Assembly: GCF_028554725.1 (NCBI RefSeq)
Contig: NC_071671.1
Location: 46,948,501 to 47,012,500 of the forward strand
Source of the DNA: Zeugodacus cucurbitae
Taxonomy: Eukaryota; Arthropoda; Insecta; Diptera; Tephritidae
Direction: 5' to 3'
DNA: 64,000 nt
A program made the position numbers and the translations under genes. Below, piece after piece: positions 1 through 13,734 of the stretch. The notes under the pieces were generated by a model that searched no databases, had not been told where the DNA came from, and worked only from the letters and a program-made list of their open reading frames with translations. Within the stretch, counting starts at the first letter, position 1, and the number at the start of each line of letters is the position of its first letter.

Positions 1-1530
1 AAGTGTGTCGTAGGCAGCTGCGACACTTTGCAGCGAGAGATTATGTGGCAACTATGTGCCGCTATTAACTGCTACAAAAGAAACAAAAACAAAAATTTTG
101 CAAATGAAATAAAAATTAAGAACAAAATAGCTGCAGGAGTCAACTATAACAACAACAAAAAATGATGAAAAATGAAATAAACATAGAAATAAACAGACGT
201 AGAAAGTTCTGTAAAAAGCTCTTTTGAAAAAAAAAACAATAATATTAGGAAATACAAAACGACAACAACAACAATTTTTTTAAGCAACAAAATAACATAT
301 CTAAAAACATACAAAATTATACCAAAAGCTTTCCAAGTTGTTACACATACAATTTTTATGCGGAGCTTTCGTCATATGCGATGCTGCTTTGAGCTTTCAC
401 TCGCACAACAGTATGAAATTTCATACATAAGAGTATTTTACATGGTCGTCAAGTATATAGTAAATACATATATATACTTTGTAATACATAAGTTCCGTTA
501 CATATTTCATATACACACCTAAAAATTTATTAGGGTTACTTTTACAGTTAGGCTTGTTTTTTTCTGCAGTCTCCACTTGCTCTCCGCTCCCACGCCATCT
601 CTACTCACACACATACATATATTTTTTACTTGACATAACCTCACTTTGCTGGAAAATTCACCCTTTCTTCTGGCGTTATTGCAATCACTGTGGCAAATAG
701 CTGAAGGAGTTGCTGACACAACAACAACTGCAATAGGGCAGCAGGTCGTTAAAGGCGAAATTTCCGTGCCACAGAGGCCTACAGCGTTTAACTCGTATAT
801 TTCGTCCCCAACTCGTGAATATTACTCCATCTTGCGCTACTCGGTATGCTCTTTATTATAGCTGTCATTGTGTGGCACCTGGCAGCGGTGTCAGCTGCAC
901 GGCAATCGATGTTGAGTCAGTTATTTTATTCATGTATTTTTCCAATTTTCTGCGATTTTTGTTGTTGTTGGTTTGTACTCCTCGGCGCCATGATATTTGT
1001 AATTTATTGTTTTCTGCTTGGTTTCCGGTGTTTTCTTTGCCTTGCCATTTTTATTGCCAATTTTCCATTTTGCTGATTTTCTATGCCACCTTTTGTTGCA
1101 TGGTGATGTGGTGTCTCCTCTTTTATGCTGTCATAAAATTAGATTTGCACCGACATTTATGCATACATATTTATAAGTATGTATATGTGTGTATTTGTGT
1201 TTCCATTATTTTTGTCTCCGCCATCAATTCGATTGGGAAATGCTATAATTTTTCTGCTTGAGCAGTTTGCATATTTTGTTTGCGGCAAAATCACATTTGG
1301 CGCAATTTTTATAATTCGAAGGCGAGGGAATTTCGTTAAAGCAATGAGTTTCATTAAGAAAATTGAGTATTTGTAACAGCAGGTTACTTTTCGATGCTCA
1401 AAAATACGTTGAAATTAAGATAATTCAATCAATCTTGGATTTGCTTCGAAGCTTTAATTAAAATATGCCCAGTTTGATCGTCATCATGTTTTAGAAGATA
1501 ACTCAGTGAAGCTTTTCGAAGATCAAGGAA
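1..1530. other. Intergenic, no gene recognised
   Basis: A/T-rich sequence with many AACAAC and poly-A runs. The ORFs up to 148 codons at 646-1261 are hydrophobic Cys/Phe-rich translations of T-rich DNA and look spurious. Confidence 0.5.
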
Positions 1531-1539
1531 TATTTGTTA

Positions 1540-2420
1540 CGGTTTGAAAAACGGTTTGTTACGAAAAACGTCAGAAACACTAAATTTTACAGAAGAAATA
1601 CCAGAAGGAAGCTGCACTCAGATTGTTTTACAAAATGGAAAACGGGCGTGGCATCTCACACTTATGGGTCAAAAACCACCAACTGAAATTCGGTATATAA
1701 CACTTTCTTGACACCCTGATGACACGTGTGGAATATGGGTGAAATCGATTTACAACCACGCCTATTTCCCATATAACTCAATTTTGAATTCCATCTCATT
1801 CCTTCGCTATGTATACATATATGTATATATTATAATACATACATAAACCAATGGAGATTGGGGAAAAAAAATTTACACAATTACTGTATACGATCTGTGG
1901 CATCACTTGTAAAAAATTGTCGAAATCGGACTATAACTTTTCAATGCCCCGGATATCGAATATGAAGAATTCAGTGCCTTAGGGTAATTTTTCACAGAAA
2001 ATATCGGTAAATCTCTCAGATATCTTAATTTAATTCAGAGGGAATCTTCTTGTTCTAATAGTGTGTTTCGGTACCAAAAATGGTTAAAATCGGATCATAA
2101 CTTCCCCACTTCCCCTAGCTCACATATAGTTAATTATAGATTTTTCAAAAATATGGTGGATTTTAATCCGCATACATCGGTTAATATGTGAGATATCTTA
2201 GAGAAATTAAGTGAGCATATATTCTTGGATATAATGTATGTATGTTGGTGGTGAAAATGAATGAAATCTGTTTTTGTTTTTTACCTCAGCATGGTATAGT
2301 GATCCTTGTGCTGTCTAAACTTATTAATTACCGTATTTTTCAACTAACAATAAAAATAATGCTCTGTTACCGAATATGTATATCTCATAAAGATAGACGG
2401 GAAACTTTCGCAACAAACTC
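1540..2420 (+). repeat. Partial, diverged mini-me-like copy
   Basis: CGTCAGAAACACTAAATTTT, GGGCGTGGCATCTC, AAATCGGACTATAACTTTTC and GGTTAAAATCGGATCATAAC match the copy at 39.6-40.8 kb in order. The terminal palindromes are missing. Confidence 0.6.
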
Positions 2421-4312
2421 CTTAAATATCTTGATGTTTTCATTTTTTTTATTTTGAATAGCGGAAACTCTATATCACAAAATTTTGAAACTAATGTTTC
2501 CATATATTTCGGAATTTTATCTTTACGTCTCTCTACGTTTAACTTTTTTTCGTTCTTTTTAGTTTTTTGATGAGTCGAAACACTATACCGAAAAATATTA
2601 TATGCATAACTCTTTAGAAGTCTTTAATACTTTTTATTAGCCTTTTTACTTACTTTCATCTCTTTGAATGTCAAACGATGGTCAGCAAGTTTATTGTAAT
2701 TAACTAATTTTTTTAATGTTGTTTATTCCATAACCGCTATAGAATAAATATACCATAGAACATACTATTACTAATAGATTTCTGCAGATTACTAATAGAT
2801 TTCTTTGCCAAATAATATTTTTTATAACTGATTTGAAACATATACTAACATTGGGGAAGACTTTTCATTTGAGGAGCTACTTTGTGTTATTGTCAAAATA
2901 AAATTCTCACAGTGTAACTGTTTATAAGCTTTGAAGATGCAGTATACTTTGGGGCTGTACTTTCGTTCAGTCAATACACAAACCATTATGTGATAAGTAC
3001 AGTACGACAAAATATTAAAGAATCATGTTTAGCCAAGTCAACAACCATGACAACACTTCCGAATTAAACATAAAATTTGTGATTTTGTGCAGTGCTTGAA
3101 ATTTATGCATTATAACACGATGTATGTACTTTGATAAATATTTAATTTGAAGGTCTGACCGCTATTAAATAAATATAGTTTATTTGTTAATTTTGTTTAT
3201 AAAAATGTAGTAATGACATCATAAAGAAATCGGAATCCAGTGTTGGTTTCAATTAAATTAACAATATATTGATGGCTTTCATTATAGTATTGACCAATGA
3301 GAAAGGTAACTTCACTTTCATGGAACTAGGTGTATTATGATAAGCCAGAAAGTTTCTGGTCAAGCTGCTGAGCTCAGATAAGGGCATCCATCAAACATAT
3401 CATTGTTATTGAACTTGTAGAGAGTGGTTGTTCTCTCAAGCGCATGAGGTCTTTGTAGCACAGGGAAATCTAAAGAAGTCTACAGCTTACTTTTGGGAAA
3501 AATGTGATATAACAATCTCACAAAGGGATAGATATTCTTATTTTAATTTAAAGAAGTAAATATAGGTCGCAGCTGATGTTATCATGGAAGCCAAGATTCT
3601 AAAAATTAAGTCGTCGCAGTAATGAATCGTTGCAAATAGCGAGTAAACACTGTACATTTATATATATGAATGTATATAGGTAGGTGTTAACCCTAGTTGT
3701 ATGTATTTATATGTATGTATGTATGCGAATTACAAAATTGTCATCATAATTTGCCAAAAATGGTCAAAGTTGCATTTTTATTATACGAGTATGTTGTAAA
3801 AATATAGCGGAAATAAAAACATATTAACTTCAGTAATTATTAACTTCAGTAATATATTCTTACATGTCGATATGTACATATATGAATGTATGAATATAAT
3901 TTGATTTTATCTATTCAAATCTTTGTATTTCTATGTTAATTTAAATTGACATTTAGCACAAATGTTTATATTCACACATGCATACCTAGGTATAACAGTA
4001 CATTGCAACCAGTTGCTTAAGTAGAACCAGTTGATAAAACTGAGGAAAAGAAACATAAACAAACAATTTCGTTGAAAAACAGATCAAGAGCTTCGCTTTC
4101 GACTATAAGTGAGCTATATTGGAGATCCAGTGTGAACGCCTACGCTTATGTGACAATTATGGGCATCGAAGGTGGCAACGCTGGTGTGTGTGTACATTTG
4201 TCACTATTAAGCAGAGTTTTGTTTATATGTTTGTTTATATATTAAAAAGTAACGTTTAATATGAAATTTAAGTGGAAAAACGATCAATTTGAAAGTAAAA
4301 ATAAATTAAATA
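2421..4312. other. Intergenic, nothing recognised
   Basis: A+T-rich DNA with TATG microsatellite bits near 3660-3720. No coding or RNA gene seen. Confidence 0.5.
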
Positions 4313-4314
4313 TA

Positions 4315-5883
4315 CAGAAGTAGTCAAAATTATTTACACATCGGACGTTTTTTTACAAGTTTCGCACAAAAAGCTTTTGCTTGTTGTTGTTGGTGTCGCA
4401 GGGTAACATAATGCTATGTTGTTGTAAACCTTGATCTACTCCCGAGCGACTGAAGTCGGTTTGGCAAGAATAGCTAGAAATATGGCGGAGAAATAAGCAA
4501 ATGAACTGAAGACTCGCAGTAGTCAAAAGTATTTATCCACAACTTGAACTCTATTATCCTGTTCTTATTTCATGATAACTTTAAAATTTTAATGTTTAGT
4601 CTAAGTTACTATTCTAACGCGATAAATTCATAATTGGTTACACCGCCTTTAGCATCAATAATAGCCTGCTTTATGGACCGAATTGATTCAACACAATTGT
4701 GCACTAAGTTAACTGTTAATTTAGACCAAATGTTTTCGGTTATTATATCAATATTTAACGAATGTCCAAATATTTTCAACAAAGTTTAGGTCAGGGCTCT
4801 GCCGAGGTCAACTTGATTTGCTTCACTTAAAAGTTCTGTTGCGAACGATCCTTTATGAAATGGAGCATTGTCCTATTGTAAAATATATTCAATAGTTGGA
4901 AAAGGTTGACTAACCACTACAATGGCATGGTCATGTGAGTTCTGATATATCCGGATGATTTAGGGTCCCTAAATAAGTATCAAATCTCCAGAACTTAAGT
5001 AAGGAAAACTTCCCCCAAAAAATCATAATGTCACCTCCGACTCTATTTAGCGTCTAAACTGCATTATACTTCATCTCACGTGGTAAATGCATAAAGCGTT
5101 TACTAAAGAAGCCCTGGAACTAAAATTTAGCCTTATCTGCCCACGACAGGCTTTAGGATGCAATTTATGGCAAATCGGATCGGTTTCGGACCACTTTATG
5201 CACAACGTAGTCATTTAAGTAAACTTTTCTTAATGTTCTAAGTAGTGGACCATCATTAACTGTTCATGCAATATGCTGATTCAATGGTGCTGCAATATTA
5301 AGAGGACTAATTGTGGGATTTTGTATGACAGTTCCTCCTAATCTTCTACATTATCTTTGAGTTATCACAGGTTTCCGTCAGTTCTCTTTAAAGTATCCTT
5401 GCAATTGTTCGTCTCCTTCTTTTTAATAACATTATAAACAGTATTACTTTAAATTCTACAAAGTTTTACTAATTCCGAAGCCGAAACCCGAGTCTTAAAC
5501 TTAGTAACATTCTCCAATCTAGTTATAATCGATAATTCCTTTGTTTTCGACATTTTATTTACCAATTTTTATATTTTAAGGCTGAGTTAGGTGGTTATGA
5601 ATGCAGTAGAATCGAATTACTACTATTGCTCAAACCAAATCCAAGGGTAAAGGCTAAATCGCCGTGTGTAAATACGTTTGACTACTGCAAGTCATCGGTT
5701 AATTTGCCCATTTCTTTGTTATATGTCCAGCTTTCTCACCAACATCATTCGCTTAGGAATAGATCAAGGTTCCCAACAACATAGCATTTTGTTACCCTGC
5801 GACAATAACAATAACAAGCGAAAGATTCTTTTATGAAAGTTATAAAAAAACGTCCGATGTGTAAATAATTTTGACTACTTCTG
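4315..5883 (-). mobile_element. Tc1-like element with long IR/DR ends, dead transposase
   Basis: The ends CAGAAGTAGTCAAAATTATT (4315) and its complement (to 5883) sit between TA duplications. The inverted ends extend about 226 bp and carry a second copy of the motif inside (CAGTAGTCAAA near 4516 and 5690), the IR/DR layout of Tc1 elements such as Sleeping Beauty. On the minus strand a transposase relic starts MSKTKELS near 5555, has an early stop (KLCRI*), and keeps the catalytic block SPDLNFVENIW near 4798-4766 and AIIDAKGG near its end. Confidence 0.85.
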
Positions 5884-5885
5884 TA

Positions 5886-7637
5886 CGTACAAGGTATATT
5901 ATTTCAAGTTTGTAAAGCGATCTCAGAATTCATCTCTTCATATGTATATTTGAATGAAATTAATTTTTTGAAGACTAATTTTTTTGTTGATTTGTTTATT
6001 GTTATCTCAATGTATTTTATCAATTTAACTGTGTATTACTTTCAAAATGCATGACGAAGATCTAATATTTGGCTTATACGATATGAGAATCCTCCCTTTG
6101 GGGGTTCGAATAAAAGGTTCTGACGTTTCCGCGGTAATTATTTTTCTTCTGAAATCTTTGTTACTTTATCCGGAAAACTGAAACTCCAAAGCTCATAATT
6201 TCAAGCCGAGTAGTACGAAAATGAAGTTTACTTAAGACAACTTTTGTGAGGAGCTAAATGATCGGATAATTATCGTTGTTTATTTCTTGAAAACCCGAGA
6301 CAATGAATACTATACATATGTATTTCTGAATCGAAATATATAATTCTCAATCTAAAACTTGTATACTATTATTTCATCTTATTCATATAATTTTCTTTAT
6401 CATACTAAATCTATTGCTATTCTGACTAAAAATGTATCTAATAGATGGCGCTGCAGTCGAAATATGTCTCTAAAATCTTCTTTAATATATATTCACATAT
6501 ATTGTCAATATTTACTACATATGAGAAAATAAATCGCACAATAATACACTGTTTTAACTATGTCAAATTTAATTACACTAATTTGACTTTTTAATTGCAA
6601 TTATAGAGACATTTCACTCTAAAAAAGTTGATATTTTCGCTACATTCCCAATTTAATTGAAAAATTGTTGACATAAATTGCTATAAAAATAAAATGACAG
6701 AAGCTTTCAATAGTTTGACTACGACTGTCATTAATTTTGACGCAATGAAAATTCCACATAAGAATAAAAATGTTTTATGGAGCAAAAAAACTGTAGTGAA
6801 CATAAAACGGTATTTAAATTCTTAAACTCTACAGTTAAAATATGATTGATTATGTTCTGGACTAACAGAATCCAACAAATTTACTCTAACAATGTCATTT
6901 TTGGTTGTCAAACGTGGTATTAGCTTTGAAAGAATTATCTTAAAGCAAGACTATTTTTTCCACAACCGTGAGTATGAGATAGCGCTAATGGTAGGTTAAA
7001 ATAGTCTCGGGCAAAATTTATAACCAAGTATGGACCTTGACTACTCTTCTGTTTCTGAATCATCCGTTTATAAGGCAGATAAATCAGACCAGCTGCTGAG
7101 TGGCTTACTGAAAATAGTACTGTCATGTTAATATATATTAAAATAATCCCACAAGTGTGTAAATATTTGCATTTTATGAAGAAAAAGAGAGAAACAAAGT
7201 GCGGTTGATTTACGTGCCAGGCACCATAGATAGAATTTTTATCTTACAATCAACTGAGTTATCGCCAGCAAAAAAACAAACTTCAGCATGATTATATCGC
7301 ATGTATTTTTTCCATTATTATTATCCGCTTATCTTAAAGTAATTACATATGAAATAATAAATTTTTTATACAACACGCATACACACTTGAGGGAAATGTG
7401 TTATTATAAAATGTGTGCTTCATCACAAGTAAAAAATATATGTGTATGTATGTATGTATGTAAATATATATCAATAAATATATATATATGTATTAATACG
7501 AGCACGCATGCGCAGCAAATGAGATTGACTGTAGCGGGTTAAAGTGAAATTAATAAACAAAAAAAAAATTATGATAAAACGCTATAAAAACATTACATAA
7601 TAAATATGCTCTCAATAACTCCAACGCTCTCACTGTT
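5886..7637. other. Intergenic and 3' flank of LITAF gene 1
   Basis: A+T-rich, with TATG/TA microsatellite near 7440-7490. No AATAAA stands out in the first 60 bases past the stop of gene 1. Confidence 0.4.
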
Positions 7638-10600
7638 TCACTTTCTCGCTCTTCGCGGATTATAAACACCCAGAAATGTGTTGCATTGCGAGCAATAATG
7701 ATTACCGGTCCGACAGCTGTTCATGCAATAGGGCACTGTGCAGGCGCAACAACACCAACTGCGAATGGAATGCAAGCATTTTTTATATAATTACAATGTC
7801 ATATTAAAATAATATTATTATAGTAACAGTTTTGCTAATTAGCCACTGCAGAGCGACATAACTCACCCGGCTAGGCAGAGTAATCCCGCACAAATGTGCG
7901 TTCGTGTGTTGGGTGTGAAAACCATTCGGGTCGTTTTCGTGGCACCGCAAACCGGGCATGTCACCGCACATGGATTGGGTCCAAGTTTTATGGGCACTGA
8001 GGTATTAGCTGCAAGAAATCGGTTTGAAAAATATTTAAATTTTATTTTTTAGAGGTTAGGTTAGGTAAATACAAAGTTTGGCGATCACGATGAAGAGGAG
8101 ATATGGTAAAAAAATAATATATTAAATACATTGACGTGTACTACAAATAATCCTAAGGATTATCCTAATTTTAATCTCGGGAAACTCTCCTAGATGTATA
8201 TTCTTCCACATAGTTTTCAAATTGCATTCAAAAGAGTCTTAAGCCTAAACCAACAATATTTAAACTTTTCAAAATGAAAATTTAAACCAATGACTGAAAC
8301 AGTCTTTTGGTTTGGCTCTGAAGAGTTGTCCATACTTCATTAATCACTCTTAATTAATTAAACGTCTCTTTAAATTGGCTATACGATCCTTGAGCCATCT
8401 CCCAGTCTATCCAACAAAAGGTAGATGCCAAGCGGCAAAACAAACCATCCTCAGTAGATGTCGCCTCAAGCAAGTCTCCCAGTAAAGTGATCAATAATCC
8501 AGTTGTCAATCAAACCCAAAAAAAAAATCCGAAATAAGGCCCACGGAAGTTGAGAATCCACAAACGTGGTGGAATGTTACTAGTAACTATTGTAAAGCTG
8601 TGAAATTTGATAAGATACTTTTAAGAATATAATCAGGAAGTCACTGATATTACCAAATACAAACTTTTTAATCTAACTATCCCCCTTTGACCAGGTTTTT
8701 AGATAAGCTCTCTTCTATAATTGGTAAGATGCGATTTAATTTCTTGCTATAACTTGTAGTGAAATGAATAACATACTGATTTGTCTAGCGAGAATATTTA
8801 AACATTGAGCCAAGGACTCGGCGATTCAAACACTAAAGACGCCGCTACGTACAATATCTGTCAGTTTAAAGACATTTTTTTATTTTTTGTAGGTGGTGCT
8901 TCTGAGTGATTAAAACTTGAGTTCTACTACAGGAAGAATTCTCGTTCTTGAGTATTTTGTATGTTTTGGTATTGGATCCTGGAAAATATTGCCCTGAGTG
9001 AAGTTTTCCGTTATATATAGTAACAGATTCAATGTCTATCAAGAGGTTACTTCTATAAGGTACCCATTTTGCATGTATAGAATAAATTGATAGGAGATAC
9101 AGTTGCTATCCATCAATATCTAGAACACCTAGAAAGATTTTGCCTGGTGAGAGATGATTAAAATGAGCGATCAGGTAGGGAACCCTATAACTTATTCATA
9201 ACAGCCATTAAACTATCTAACCACTGATGTCATTAAACTAATCCGATCTTTTAAATAGGGTTCTCTCTCTATAATTAGGATTAGTCCGTTACTGTGTCTG
9301 TTGAAAATATTAAGAAAATATAAATCCTCTCATATTATATTCTACATTAACCCGAAACACTGACTAAGAATTACTTTTAAGCTATCGGTATATAGTAAAA
9401 CGGACTCCTAGTGGATTAGGAACTCAGTTATATTTAGTAAGATTTCTTCCTTGTTTCAAAGTCTTGTTTACAAGAAAAGTTTCATTTCGTCTATATAATT
9501 TTAACCAAATTGTGAATACGCTGAATATTAGACCGAATAATCTCATAAAATATTGCCATAACAATGGCATGCACTAGATATCGAAATCTCTGTGTAAGCT
9601 TGCTAAGCCTGTCTATTAAATAAAATAAATAGCATTGAAGAACAACTGCGCATGTGTAGATACATACATATGTTTGCTAAGAAATCATGCAAGTAAATAT
9701 TTGAACTATTTCCTATTATAAATTTCGTGAGCGCTAAAGTTTGAGTTGCGAAAATAACGTTTCCTAACTAAACAGATATGCAATTGTTTGCGCTTAAACA
9801 GGGTGTTTCAATTGGGTTAGTCTGATGTACGTAGGCTTATGATGGACATATTGTCTTATCTGTGGATGAAAATTTAGTTTGTATAGTCGACATCTCATGG
9901 TAAACTAACGCAGTGAGCAGTGGGATCTAATAATATCTAAGAAGTGACTCTTCCGACCCAAATTATCAAACCTATAAAGTCTGCATATATGGAACAGTGA
10001 GTTTAGGAAATTTTGGAGCATTGGTTAATATAAAATTTGTAGAAGAAGATTTTTCGTGGTCACTAAGGAAGTAATGAACAAGGCTCTGAGTTATTTTAGA
10101 CATCAACAATCCTTATAGAAAGTCTTGAACTGTTCGAGGCCAGGTCCTCTATACCATAAGGCAAGTTCTCAAAATGAGCAGCACAAAAAAGAACTTTATA
10201 TTAATTCATAAGCGATCTATGCATAAAAATGAATTTTCTTCAGAACTCCACTGAAATTTTGTAAAATCCATATAATAAGAACTTTTCGAAAGTTCTTATT
10301 CGACTGTTCAACTGTCAAGTCGAAAAGGCGAGAGGATGGCCGAAATTACGGAGAATCTAAATGTGATTCTTCCAACACCGCCGCCACTTTACTGCAAGAT
10401 CGACACAACCATATTGTAAACCCCTTTAACTTGCAAACGACGTTGTCGAGTGAAACTATCTACAAAGTTAAGTGTAGACAACAATTTCAAGTATGCCAAA
10501 AACAAAAAGAAAAAACAACAACAACTCTCCAAATAAACCGCATTGTGTACACTTACCTGTTTGTATTGGCGGCGCATGTGGTTGTTGTTGATTGTGTGGC

Positions 10601-10986
10601 AACGGTTGTACCACAATCACCGGCCTTGTCTGGCTGTCGTGTTGTAGCGGCGTCTGCTGTGGTGCCGTTCGTGGCTGTCGGTGCGGAGGTACTGGCGCTT
10701 GTGGTTGTGTTACGGGTGTGGTCGCTGTGGGTGGAGCGCTTGGATGCCAGTCAAGAGACGAAGCAGCAGCACCATCACCGATCACACCACTAGGACCACT
10801 ACTATTTCCGCTGTTACTGTGTGGACCGTTTGGCGTCGATGTGGACGCTATGGCCATGTCGTATGAGGGTGGCGCCTCAGTTGGCAGACCCATAGCGGCC
10901 GAGGCAGATATGCGATGATCGCGTGTGGCAGCATGGTGTGCGGCAGGATCGATGTCCGGGTAAAGCATAGCACGCTTCTGATCCAT
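7638..10986 (-). CDS. LITAF-domain protein, three exons, 230 aa (LITAF gene 1)
   Basis: Exons are 10986-10557, 8008-7867 and 7758-7638. The donors read GTAAGT and GTGAGT, the acceptors end TTGCAG and TCGCAG, and the joined frame is open to TGA. Residues 1-143 form a disordered Pro/Gln/Ser-rich tail with a PPSY motif (39-42) and a PSAP motif (82-85). In LITAF proteins these bind NEDD4-type WW domains and TSG101. The LITAF domain follows: CPVC (161-164), THICAGLLCLAGWCCCAC as the membrane-embedded Cys-rich segment (about 180-197), then HYCSQC (211-216) and FLGVY. By family knowledge it acts on the cytosolic face of late endosomes or lysosomes in cargo sorting. Intron 2 is phase 2 and splits the membrane segment, as in every paralogue here. 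It is the longest member and the only one with both motifs. Confidence 0.9.
8009..10556 (-). other. Intron 1 of LITAF gene 1
   Basis: A 2.5-kb intron with GT-AG ends. I see no repeat of the families named elsewhere and no nested gene. Confidence 0.7.
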
Positions 10987-11267
10987 GTTTACTATACTCT
11001 AAATTAGAGTGTGCGCTTGAGTGTGTGTGTGGTATGTGGCTGGAATTCACGTAGGCCTTCAGAGGTCACTGATTAAATATGTCAATTCACTTGTATAGCG
11101 TGTTTGTTGTTAGTTAGTAGCTTGCTTGTTTACTTTTGTTGTTGTTATTTCTCGCTTCACTGCAACTCACAGTCTATTCACCGCGTGATTTCGTAATCAA
11201 ATGCATATGAAATGGAAAATAGTACAAAAAACCGACGACGCGCTTACAGAGCGTTTACACGCCACTA

Positions 11268-11303
11268 CGATCTACTCAGACTCGCTTGCACACCGCGACT
11301 GAA
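11268..11303 (-). promoter_or_regulatory. Inr + DPE core promoter of LITAF gene 1
   Basis: On the minus strand the sequence TTCAGTC fits the arthropod initiator, with +1 at A 11300. AGATCG lies exactly at +28 to +33 (11273-11268) and fits the downstream promoter element. The spacing is the canonical one, and no TATA box is needed. The predicted 5' UTR is 314 nt (11300-10987) without an intron. This is read from the sequence only; start-site data would settle it. Confidence 0.5.
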
Positions 11304-12189
11304 GTTACAAAGTTCGCCAGCTTATTCACGTTTCGGTTTCTAGTCTGCGCTTTTCGTGCTCATTTTGCACTTTTTTCTATTTCATTTATTTATTTATTTT
11401 TTATTCCATTTTATACTTTGCTTTTATTCCATTCGCCGCAATTATTTCATACTTTGCACTGTTTTTATTGCTTTTATTGCTTTTGTTGTTTTTCGACTTC
11501 ATTTCCACCTCTCTCGTGCCGCTATACAACATACTCGTATCTTCTGGTAGATCTACCGCATGCAAACAAGGTATATCAGCCATATACATATAGCGCTAGC
11601 TAGATACGAAAAAACAAAATCTTTGCGAAAAATCATCTCAAAACGAAATCCATAAAAATGAAAGCCAAAAATCGTAGCCGCGTATGCCGATAAGCTACGA
11701 AGCCGAAACGAGTGTTGGAGTAAATTCAATACTAACTAGACTTGTTGAGCATCCGTACTCTCAGTTATTTAGGAGGTAAACAATATATAAACAATAATAC
11801 GGTAGTAATGTAGCCAAAACAAGATGTACAGGCACCATTTGATAAATCAGTTACTTTTTGAAGAAGAGTTTATAAGCGAGAGATGTTAATGTTTGGACCA
11901 ATGGAGGGTTTCAAAAATTTCAAGACACTTGTGAGATATACTACAAATTATTATTATTATCTCTATTATTTGTATTATAGATATATTTGAATAATTATAT
12001 GGACTGAGGGTAAAAAAAATCTCTATCTTATCTTCAAATACTTACTTAACTAGAAATGTGTCAAAGTTTCATACTATTAGGTCTACAAATTTGCTTTCGC
12101 CGTTTTCCAATAGATGTCTCTAGGGTCAAGCACTGGTCGATTAAATCGATTTTTTTTTACATCGATCTAGGACATCCCAAACTTATTCT

Positions 12190-12345
12190 CAACTGAAAAT
12201 GTTACTTTTTGAGCCGAATTTTCGACATTTGCGGGAAATTTCGCTTTTTTTTAATTCCAAGAAAAGTGCGGCTGAGGCTCATCGAATGCTTTCGCATATG
12301 TACGGTGAGGCTGTCTTAAGTGAAAAAAGACTTAAATTAAAAAAA
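12190..12345 (+). mobile_element. Mariner transposase N-terminal fragment
   Basis: The frame reads HLREISLFFNSKKSAAEAHR and MYGEAVLSE, the helix-turn-helix DNA-binding start of mariner transposases. The frame then runs into poly-Lys and no catalytic domain is recognisable nearby. It is a dead fragment. Confidence 0.7.
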
Positions 12346-13373
12346 AAAAAACGGCGGAAACAAAGTTGTAGACCTAATATATCATACAAACTTTCTCCAG
12401 TTATTGGTCTTAAAGTGACACTAGCTCCCCTGCTATTTGCTTGACTTTTGATACAAATCAATGCTTAATTAGTTTTTACAGCAACCTGTTCCATCGGATA
12501 TAACAATCACTTACGGGTCTGCTGGATTTCGTTCGAAAATATCTATGTAGCACAAATGTACCCCGTTCTGAAAGACTACCACAAGACTATCCAAAGTTGG
12601 AACTCTGCGACTATGTCCTCGTCAAAAAGTGGCATCTTGGCAAAATAAATCTCAAATGTGGAGAACAAACTTATTTATAAACAATTGCCTTGTTTGAAGA
12701 TCTCCAAACTATATACAATCGAACCGGTATCTCAATGTTGAAAGTCCCTTACAATAAATGCATTGCTGTCGAGAACTTCATGTAAAAAACCTTTTTGGGA
12801 CCGATTTTAAAAATGTTTAGCAATTTAAAACAAAGTAAACTATGAAATTAAAAGCCATGTTTTGTGTATGATATACGTGGTTTTAGTCTAATTTCACCCA
12901 CTACATCTACAATATGATGTGTGCCAAAGAACAGGTGTATCGAGCTTTATAAGGATACCTTACCCTCTACTTTCAGTGCATTAAACTCATTTTCTTCTCG
13001 TTTTTTTCTCAGTTATTTGGACAAAGAAATAGTTACATGAATAAAAAAATTTAATAGTTGCCAAACTTCATCATATAGTCATTAATAAGGCTTCTTATTC
13101 CTCTGTAGTTTGAAATCCATACATAAAGACTTTATTTAATTCTTTTCAGCTTGATATCCATACGATTTTTGTTTTAAAGAATTTTAAGAATTCCTAGGCT
13201 GGTAGCAGCCTTCCATCTTTTTTGTACAAATCAATTTTTTTGTTAACATAATTTCTTCCTCCATCTCCAAAAACCTCTAAAAGTGGTCGATATTTTCCCT
13301 TCTTGGAACCAAAATAAAAATTAGCTAGCTGTTTTATAAAGCGGGTTACTATAAGTAAGTAGTTACTATAATA

Positions 13374-13734
13374 GTATGTTTACATATGAAAATAATCTTG
13401 TTCTAAAATCGTTCAATAATCTAACCGTTTACATATAGCCAAATGAGATTATCAATTGTCAAATGTGTTGCATTTGTTGTTGTATTACATATATTTCTCT
13501 CGCTGTCGGCCATTGTTGTTTACATTTTCATTTGACATTTCTCCTTTTCTTCGCAAAATTATCGATAAACCTAGGGATAATACCGAAAATCTAGTTGTAT
13601 AAACCGAGATAATTTTATAATCTCGGATTATCCAGAGAGCAATTTTGTATGGGAAATCTCGTTTCTTAATTACAGATTATCGAGTTAAGCTCGTAAATGG
13701 AGATAATCTCGTTATATGTAAACATAGTATTACA
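13374..13734. mobile_element. Short MITE with TATGTTTACATAT ends
   Basis: ATAGTATGTTTACATAT at the left and ATATGTAAACATAGTAT at the right are inverted. The next bases also pair in part (AATAATCTTG against GAGATAATCTCG). It is about 360 bp and non-coding, with an AAATTATCGATAA block inside. Confidence 0.5.

Noticed and set aside
646..1261. Overlapping plus-strand ORFs of 71, 148 and 76 codons
   Set aside because: Hydrophobic Cys/Phe/Tyr-rich translations of T-rich DNA, no domain, no splice or start context that supports them.
10431..10918. Plus-strand ORFs opposite LITAF gene 1 exon 1
   Set aside because: Shadows of the GC-richer, Pro-rich minus-strand exon, which has consistent splicing and a LITAF domain.
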